From Selaginella moellendorffii (taxonomy: Eukaryota; Streptophyta; Lycopodiopsida; Selaginellales; Selaginellaceae): a stretch of DNA of 64,000 nt. Under the pieces are notes generated by a model. That model had not been told where the DNA came from, ran no database searches, and saw only the letters and a list, made by a program, of their open reading frames with translations. The stretch spans positions 1,602,454-1,666,453 of the forward strand of contig NW_003314290.1 of the NCBI RefSeq assembly GCF_000143415.4. The letters run 5' to 3'. The position numbers and the translations under genes were made by a program. Numbering within the stretch: the first letter of the stretch is position 1; each line of letters starts with the position of its first letter. This document shows, piece by piece, positions 57,600-64,000 of the stretch.

Positions 57600-58368
57600 A
57601 TCCAGCGAAGAGGAGTTTTCACACCTCTTCAGAAGGAGAGGAGATGGCCACAAAGTGCGAGAGAAGTGGTTGTGAGTGGGAGAGGAGTGGCCACAAGTGA
57701 AAGAGGAGATGGTTGCCCATATGCTACACAATAGTGAAAGAGGGAAAGAAGATGGATGTTGAAGTGGGAGAGGAGTGGTTGCAAAAGAGAGAGGAGATGG
57801 CCATTGTAAATGGAGAGGAGTAGTTGTGTTTGGAAGAGGAATGGCTATATGAATGGGAGGAGTGGCTTGCAACACACATACAAAAGGCCAAAAAGGGAAA
57901 TGAAAATGCTAGCAATTAGAACTCAATCAAATAGTCATTCCCAAAACCTTACCCTAAAGCATGTTGGTGTTGTCTTGTGCCTAATTTTGATTAAAAATTC
58001 TAATCACATTATTAATCATTTATTAGTATTGTTATATAAAATTTATATAAATATAAATATATAGTATTTGTACAATGTCACAAAACTTTATATAAAGTAG
58101 TATTCAACCATATTGGAGGTGGAGAATAACATATTTTTCAAGCTTGGTATGCATCACAACATTCATTTCTAGCTAAGTTTCTAAGCTCAAATGTGAACCA
58201 TCACTTAACCAACTTATGTTGTTGGAAAGAAGATGTCTGTGGTGATCACATATCTAGATTGGCTACTAAATTAATTCCCATAGCACATTGTATTCAAAGT
58301 GTTTAAAATTAATCCTCTCTCTCTCTAATATCAATTACAGTATTCTATTCTATTCTTTAACACCTCCT
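57600..58368. other. Purine-rich repeat flank, copy 2, then AT-rich DNA
   Basis: 57640-57850 holds GGAGATGGCC/GGAGAGGAGTGG units resembling 48960-49067. The rest to the F-box gene is AT-rich with no gene seen. Confidence 0.5.
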
Positions 58369-59496
58369 TTAAACAAGTGGTATATTCATAAATGTTTTAT
58401 TTGAGCTCAAATCTTCAAACCAAATTTGCTTCCACTGCCTGTTAATCCATTCCATGAGTTTATACCACCTCATTGGCTTTAACAATCCTATGTATAGTTT
58501 GTCATCCCAGGCTTTAATAGAGTACTTCAATTTACTAGCGTTAGTAATATCATCTATTCCTCCCAAGCATGCAATCTCTTCCTCTCCATCCCCCATCACT
58601 TTGTAAAGCCTGAGAAGCCCAGGATCATACCTAGCAACTACAAAGCCATCATGCCAGCTCTCAAGTTTAACATGTTCTGGTGCACAATGGATAATTTCAT
58701 TGCAGACCCTTGAAACGTCCACAAACCTTCCATCATCTTTATACATGACCACTCCTGATCCAGACTTCAATGCATAGCATTCCCCTCCATGGGAAATTGA
58801 ACTGTTAATGTAATATTTTTCAGCAAAATCAACCTCCTCCCATTTGTAAGTACCAGAGTCAAACACAAAAACGGAATTACATATACAAAACCCAGCTGTT
58901 GAAATCATTGGTACAACAATTCTGTAATGCCGTAAGTCATCCCTATCAATCAGTATGGAGATCCCTCCCGGACATTGCTTCCGAGTTTCAAAAGTTGGCA
59001 AGGCCTTTATGTGCTCTACTATGGGATCACATAAGACTACCATCCATTCTGCCTGGGATCCTTCCCATCTTGCAAATATGAAGCAACCCAGATTAATATC
59101 GTGATCGTATGCAGCACAGTTTTCAAAAGTAAAACGATTCTGCTTAAGTATGGTGGAAGTTTGATGTTCTGGGGCAGCGCTTTGTCTTGATGCAAAATCC
59201 ACCACAAACTCTAGTGATATATTCTTTTGAGATAAATTCCCATGATCTGATGTAACAAGACAAAGATGAATGGAATTTTTGAGTTCTTGCTTTGAGATAC
59301 GGAGATCATAATACATTTCAGAGTATGTGAGGCTCCCTTGGATCTGGCACAACCCTTTTTTAAGAGATTCACGCCTTTCTCTTCGAATTACACGTACACA
59401 TGCAGCCCATTCTCTTGAAACTAGATTAGCCGCAGTCAAATCTTGACCTGAAAGCTTTGAAACTATCTGCTTCAGTACATCCCCAAACATATCCAT
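58369..59496 (-). CDS. F-box protein with C-terminal propeller-like region
   Basis: A single-exon ORF of 375 residues from the ATG at 59496 (MDMFGDVLKQIVSKLSGQDL); the frame is open a little further upstream but without an ATG. The first 45 residues form an F-box (VLKQIVSKLSGQDLTAANLV, SREWAACVR). The rest has repeating beta-strand blocks (NSVFVFDSGTYKWEEVDFAE, SGSGVVMYKDDGRFVDVSRV, LLRLYKVMGDGEEEIACLGG) like F-box-associated or kelch-type propellers. Such proteins are substrate receptors of SCF ubiquitin ligases. The gene lies in AT-rich DNA and is less GC-rich than most genes here, perhaps a lineage-specific copy. The target is unknown. Confidence 0.75.
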   Translation of the reverse strand: MDMFGDVLKQIVSKLSGQDLTAANLVSREWAACVRVIRRERRESLKKGLCQIQGSLTYSEMYYDLRISKQELKNSIHLCLVTSDHGNLSQKNISLEFVVDFASRQSAAPEHQTSTILKQNRFTFENCAAYDHDINLGCFIFARWEGSQAEWMVVLCDPIVEHIKALPTFETRKQCPGGISILIDRDDLRHYRIVVPMISTAGFCICNSVFVFDSGTYKWEEVDFAEKYYINSSISHGGECYALKSGSGVVMYKDDGRFVDVSRVCNEIIHCAPEHVKLESWHDGFVVARYDPGLLRLYKVMGDGEEEIACLGGIDDITNASKLKYSIKAWDDKLYIGLLKPMRWYKLMEWINRQWKQIWFEDLSSNKTFMNIPLV

Positions 59497-59499
59497 CGT

Positions 59500-59870
59500 C
59501 AAGATACCTAGCTCACTAATGTCTATATATAGATGTTTCTAAAGGGCTTTGAGAATATTCAATCTTTTATGCTTTTTTCTTAAAATCGTTGTTCGTTTAC
59601 GCTACATACCAGACAACGATGATCTTTGGAAAGTAGTGGCCTCTTTCCCACAAGAAGCTCCAGCATAATTGCATTAGCATTGTATTTCTGGGTGGTGTTA
59701 TTGTTAGCTAAATACAATTTCCCATCGCTTCTCAGGTTATGCTGATGGGTGATAGCGTGATAGCAAGACGAAATTCTCTAGCCACTGGTTTCTGGCAGTT
59801 GATACCGCATAAAACCGTTATGCACGTATTAGCTTGAGCCAGCCAGGTTTAATCATCACGCCTTTAGGAC
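59500..59870. other. Intergenic, no gene seen
   Basis: Upstream flank of the F-box gene. I see no coding region or clear motif. Confidence 0.4.
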
Positions 59871-59873
59871 AAC

Positions 59874-60643
59874 GTGAAACGTAGAGTTCTCCTCGCGCTC
59901 CCTCTCCGCCTCTCGCAAGCCCTCCATTCCTTCTCCATGGCAGCAATTTTTCTCAAGCAAGGCACCAAGAACGACGTGTATGCAGTCCCGGCAATCCATG
60001 TCGCGATCAAGATTCCCACGAACAGCCACGGGAATCTGCAGGAGGAGTTCGAGATCCATACCAGGGTCAGGGTGTAGCACACAAGGCAGCAAGAAAGAGA
60101 GAGGGAGGAGAGCTAGAGGGAGAGGGCCTTCGAGTTGTCAAGCCGAAAGTATTTGTGGCGATCATCGGTGAGCCAGCGGCTGGGCAGAATGAAATCTCGG
60201 CTCCTCTCATCGCCCTCAACCCAGCGCTGGCTGCCAAACCGGCGTTCGTGATCGAGCTTCTCCACCCGCCCAAGTCGTCTCCTTGCCTCATCAAAGTGCG
60301 CATGACGGACAAGGGATTCCGTCGACTCGAAGGCCAGGGACACAACACGCATGCGATCTGTACCGAGATCGGCTTCTTTTACGCCGTCTTGCTGCTCAGC
60401 CTGGGCCTGAACGGTAAAGACTGTGAATTTTTTGTGACAAGCCAGGGGTTGCGAGTGATCGATTTGGATCTCGTTGCTCCTCACGATGGCAAGCATTCTT
60501 GCCATGGTAAATGCGATCACCAATCAGAAAATGGGTTTCGCCGCTCGGAGGGACTTATGGGAGGGTTTCACGTCCGGGTTTCTTCTTACTGGGCGATAGC
60601 CAATTCAGCCATAGAGGCCACCCAGAAGGCCTTTGGGTTTTAA
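59874..60643 (+). CDS. Uncharacterised ORF region, possible two-exon gene
   Basis: Two plus-strand open stretches lie close together: 59874-60077 (67 codons, includes SMAAIFLKQGTKNDVYAVPA) and an open frame ending at 60643 (GLRVVKPKVFVAIIGEPAAG, FVIELLHPPKSSPCLIKVRM, GFRRLEGQGHNTHAICTEIG, LRVIDLDLVAPHDGKHSCHG). The second has no ATG at its left end, so it may be an exon joined to the first, but I found no splice pair that fits the 80-bp spacer well. Strand bias and composition look coding. I do not recognise the family and see no signal peptide or membrane segment. Confidence 0.4.
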
Positions 60644-60992
60644 CGATCGGGTGTTTTAGAGCTACATTTCAAATGCTTTATACCTTTGAGTAATTCGCTC
60701 TTCTGGTTCTAAATCTTCCAATCTCCGTTGTTTAGACTAGCGCACAAAATGGTGTCGTTGCTTCTCGTAAGTTAGAGGAAATGTACGCCAGGCCTGGAAC
60801 GTAGAGATTCATGCGGGGCTTGCAAGGCTTGAATCGATTGACTTGCGGCACCAAACACTATTAAATCGTGGTCAACAATTGGTTCATCTTTTTCAGAGAT
60901 AACAGTGGGAGAAGAAGAATCGAAACATAGAAAAATTACGATAATAAGTTACTTTTCCAAGTTAACCCTATTTTGAGTAAAGGTGAAAAGAG

Positions 60993-61002
60993 TTTTAGGG
61001 TT
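60993..61002. promoter_or_regulatory. Telo-box-like motif upstream of phosphatase gene
   Basis: TTTTAGGGTT lies 11 bp before the ATG at 61014. Confidence 0.4.
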
Positions 61003-61013
61003 CTTGGCAGCCG

Positions 61014-61816
61014 ATGAAGAAGGTACGACCGGGTCTCTACATTGGCAACCAGTTTGACGCATTCTACTTCCTTACTGGTAAGCACAGGGGCGTCACTCAC
61101 ATCCTTTCGGTGGTGCCCCTATGCCCAGGCCACGAATTCTCCACGCCCCTGGGGCCTCCAAGGGATAACGCCATCCTCTACAAGATCGCCGCTGAGCTTG
61201 ACACCAAGCGCGCCGAGTTTGATGGAGCTATCGTCAGGAAAGTGATCCCAGTGGAGGATAGCCACGACGAAAATCTGCTGGAGCACCTCGAGGACGCGCT
61301 CAAGTTCATCGACGAGGGCGTGAACAAGGGGATCGTGCTGGTACACTGTGGTGGTGGTATCTCCCGCAGGTAACTCCAAACTTCTCTCTCTCTCTCCCTC
61401 TCAGTTTTTTTAATTTTTGCGCTTTCGGTTCTTGCAGTGCATCCGTGGTGATTGCGTACCTTATGTGGAAAGAGAAGCTCTCGGCCAGTGGTTAGTTTTC
61501 GTGAGCCCATACTTAAGTTTTGAGATCTATGCTGTTTGTAGAGGCGTTGGCGTCGCTCAGGAAGTGCAGCCCGACTGTGAAGCCAAACAGTGGATTCATG
61601 AAGCAGGTGAAAAAATATAAAAAATAAAAAATCTCGGCAATGTTTTGCTTACTTGTTATTTATTTTATTTTTTTGCAGTTGCAGGTGTTTGAGTCGTCTG
61701 GTTGCGTGGTCCGGGTGCATGGCAAAAAGGAGCACAAGCGAAGGACAAAGGCGATGAAAACCTGCAGGATATGCAATCGAGTGGCACCAAGTGAAGAGTT
61801 CCTTATATGCCCCTAG
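61014..61816 (+). CDS. Dual-specificity phosphatase with small C-terminal Cys motif
   Basis: Four exons (61014-61369, 61438-61490, 61542-61606, 61679-61816) give 203 residues. RPGLYIGNQFDAFYF and GVTHILSVVP open a DSP fold. IPVEDSHDENLLEHLEDALK provides the general-acid Asp region. VLVHCGGGISRSASVVIAYL contains the C-x5-R signature loop, split by intron 1. LMWKEKLSASEALASLRKCS and PNSGFMKQLQVFES complete the domain. The C-terminus KTCRICNRVAPSEEFLICP has a C-x2-C plus a later Cys, a possible short metal site reminiscent of the zinc-binding tail of DUSP12/YVH1 but much shorter. It should dephosphorylate Tyr/Ser/Thr; its substrate is unknown. Confidence 0.88.
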
Positions 61817-62086
61817 TGGTTTTCTCCAGCGTTAGCTTTGGAGTATCAACGCTTTGCAGATAACGTTTGCTCGCTCCAGTTCTCGTAGCTCTAGTAATCG
61901 TTGGCGTGAATGAACAAATACTCTCGAGCGAGCTCCCCTAGACATTTTGAAAAAACTTCAAACTCATTCCAAAACTTCGCACCGCGTCTGTACACTTGCA
62001 AGGACGTGCTAAGCAGCAAACAAGAGGTTTCTGCCAAGGCAGTCACCCACGCGGTTAGAAGGCTCTAGAAAAGAAGTGTGCCAAAC
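61817..62086. other. Spacer between convergent genes
   Basis: The phosphatase and BRCT genes converge; only 3' UTRs are expected. Confidence 0.5.
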
Positions 62087-64000
62087 TCACTTCGAGTAAT
62101 CGAGGTGATAGCTCACCACGCCGCTGAACAGGAACTCCGTCGAATAAATCTTAATCCCTGAAGTACCACCAGGCATAACTACACTCTCAAAACAAATCTT
62201 ACTATATAATCGTACCCTTCTTGATAAGTGGTAAGCAATACTTTCGATCCTCCTCGCAAGAGATCACTAGACAACCCCCAGTGGCTTCGTTCTTCTTGAC
62301 AATCTGCGTAACAGCAGTCAATACTTCCAATTCACACACATACACACACCTTTCCTCCCGCAGCTTTTACAACGGACTCCACCATGTCCAGTGGCTTCGT
62401 ATTTGGAGTTATGTGCACTGGGATTCCCTGTTGATTTTGTCAAGCTTCATCGGTTCTGAGAGAAAAAGACGTGTGACTATACCTCCAACAGTAGCCTTTG
62501 CTGAGCAGAAATATACGTTGAATGCATAGAAAACCCGAGCTCCTTCTCCTTCTTAGAGTCATCCACGATGAATTTCTTCTCGTCCACCGCGCACCCTGCC
62601 ACGCTGCAGCTCTCTATCCACGCCAAATCCACAACGGGCTTTCCCGCAGCCAGGACTTCCAGCATATTGGCTGTTCTCAAGAACCTGTCCGTGATGAAGT
62701 GTGTGCATTCCGCAGCTTTTTCCACGACCTGGAACTTGAGCTTCTTCAGCACCTAGCAGAACGTAACCGGTTACAAAAACTTGACAGGACCAGCTACAAA
62801 CATGCTTACTTTCTTCTGCTCCTCGATCGTATCCTTGCCGAGGGAGTGACTAAACAGAACTTTAACTGGCCGTCGTCTGCTCCTTCTCGGTGTGTCGTCG
62901 GCTATGATCAGCTTCTCCGCCTCACTTTTTCGCTTCCTAGCCGTCGACTTGCTGCCCTTCGTTACAGCTTCAGCAGAAACGGCATCGTTACTCGTGCTTT
63001 TAGGAGTCTGTGGATCTACTTGCGGTGCTGTAAAAACTACCTGATCAGCGCGCCTTGGGGAAGCCTTTCTACGCCTTTTACCTCTAGCGGTACTGCGTGG
63101 AGGCGCGGTTTTCCGTTTGTTCGTGCTCGGCTTACTTCCCGTCGCCACCGAAAGAGGCGTTTTACCCTGTTCTTCAAGCGCCTCAGAGACTTTTTCTTCA
63201 TCCAAAACCTGCGCTGGCTGGTCACCTTCTGCTGCTAGCACCCCGGCTTTCATGAGCGGATCCTCCTGGCTCGTTACGAAATCATATACTGAAGAAGGGT
63301 CGTCCCGCTGGAGCTGTACGATGCGAGAGGCGAGCACGTTCATCTTCTTGTTTTCCACGTCAAAGTCACCGAGTTGAGCCTCTTGAGAGAAATCGCCGTT
63401 TGTGGACACCAACCGTTCCAGCGCCTCAAGAGCAATGGCCTGCGACTCCTCTCCCGGATCCTGAGAATTAAGATAGCTGAGCTCCCTCACGGGAGCTACG
63501 ATCGCACTCAGAGGTTGCGCAGGGTGACGGTGATCTTCGCCTGGAACACTCTTCCCATCGAACAAGACCTTTCGAATTTTGTCCAGAGAATTCTCCTGCT
63601 GAGGACTAGCCGAGTCCGACTTTTTGTCCCGGTTCTCTGTCGACTTCTTGTTGTTCGAGCACAATGCCGGGACAAGGCTGATGTTCTTGAGAGTTTGAGA
63701 GACGGGAGTTGACGCTGAGCAACTGGCTCCACCGTTCGAAGTCACCAGATTCTCTTCCACAAGCGATGGCGCTGGCTTGAAGACGTCGAAAGCAATCGTG
63801 GAAGTCTTGGCCTGCTTAATACCCCATTGCAAGACAAACTTGGCCGAATCGTCCACTTCAACTTTTTCCTGTGGATCCTTCTCTAGCTCTAGCTTGGATA
63901 CCAACCTCTCGTAAGCCGCCATGGCTGATCCACGCAGCGACTGCACACGTATCGACGCCAAGCTCTTTGCTTTTTTCTCTTCCACCGGATTTTCCAGCCC
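62087..64000 (-). CDS. BRCT-domain protein, DNA damage response type (5' end beyond window)
   Basis: The gene runs off the right edge. The frame is open past 63985 without an ATG, so the true start lies outside. The upstream part is a long disordered region with nuclear-type basic stretches (KRKTAPPRSTARGKRRRKAS, KSTARKRKSEAEKLIIADDT, PRRSRRRPVKVLFSHSL). After an intron at about 62807-62758 comes a C-terminal BRCT pair: KLKFQVVEKAAECTHFITDR, FLRTANMLEVLAAGKPVVDL and AWIESCSV, then IPVHITPNTKPLDMVESVVK, ATGGCLVISCEEDRKYCLP and the final IKIYSTEFLFSGVVSYHLDY ending at the stop 62087-62089. The W in DLAWIESC is the conserved BRCT Trp. Architecture suits PTIP/MDC1/RTT107-like phospho-readers at broken DNA; Arabidopsis has comparable uncharacterised BRCT proteins. 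Confidence 0.85.

Noticed and set aside
1-64000. tRNA, rRNA, CRISPR arrays, bacterial operons
   Set aside because: No cloverleaf-like TTCGANNC contexts, rRNA cores or regularly spaced repeats were noticed, and the window is clearly eukaryotic; a tRNA scan was not possible by eye.

Overview
The window is nuclear DNA from a land plant, most likely a lycophyte such as Selaginella moellendorffii (my inference). The genes are plant genes with very short GT-AG introns (about 50-90 bp) and tight spacing. They include plastid J-proteins, a PPR protein, GH17-X8 and dirigent-like wall proteins and LRR-VIII type receptor kinases. A homologue of the flagellar outer-dynein-arm docking coiled-coil protein points to motile sperm, which seed plants other than cycads and Ginkgo lack. 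A run of N lies at 687-833.

Layout. 0.2-5.1 kb: an HNH nuclease-like gene cut by the gap and an in-frame stop, a small basic protein (possibly mitoribosomal), SDH assembly factor 4, and a secreted GH127 beta-L-arabinofuranosidase on the minus strand. 5.3-11.0 kb (minus): PPR protein, homogentisate 1,2-dioxygenase, plastid DedA/TVP38-type membrane protein. 11.2-13.2 kb (+): splicing factor SF3A3, divergent from the DedA gene. 13.3-16.1 kb (minus): small unknown protein, plastid J-protein, TIM17. 16.3-18.4 kb: a decayed Crinkler/RHS-type P-loop NTPase relic and a degenerate duplicated segment. 18.6-28.2 kb: dirigent-like protein, second J-protein, GH17-X8 glucanase, phytocyanin, dynein-docking protein, GDSL lipase. 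28.3-31.4 kb: AT-rich gene desert. 31.6-46.0 kb: mpaB-type oxygenase, two tandem LRR receptor kinases, DDB1. 46.1-58.3 kb: AT-rich DNA holding a decayed Ty3/gypsy-type retroelement with rearranged ends. 58.4-64 kb: F-box protein, unknown ORF, dual-specificity phosphatase, and a BRCT-domain protein running off the right edge.

The genes do not form one pathway. Most look like independent housekeeping or cell-wall genes, many with AAACCCTA (telo-box) motifs just upstream of the start. The strongest leads are the dynein-docking homologue, the broken Crinkler/RHS NTPase, the interrupted HNH nuclease and the rearranged retroelement with an extra ORF downstream of pol. Splice sites were placed by eye from GT/AG signals, reading frame and remembered family patterns; where exon boundaries are given, the frames close across the whole CDS unless stated otherwise.
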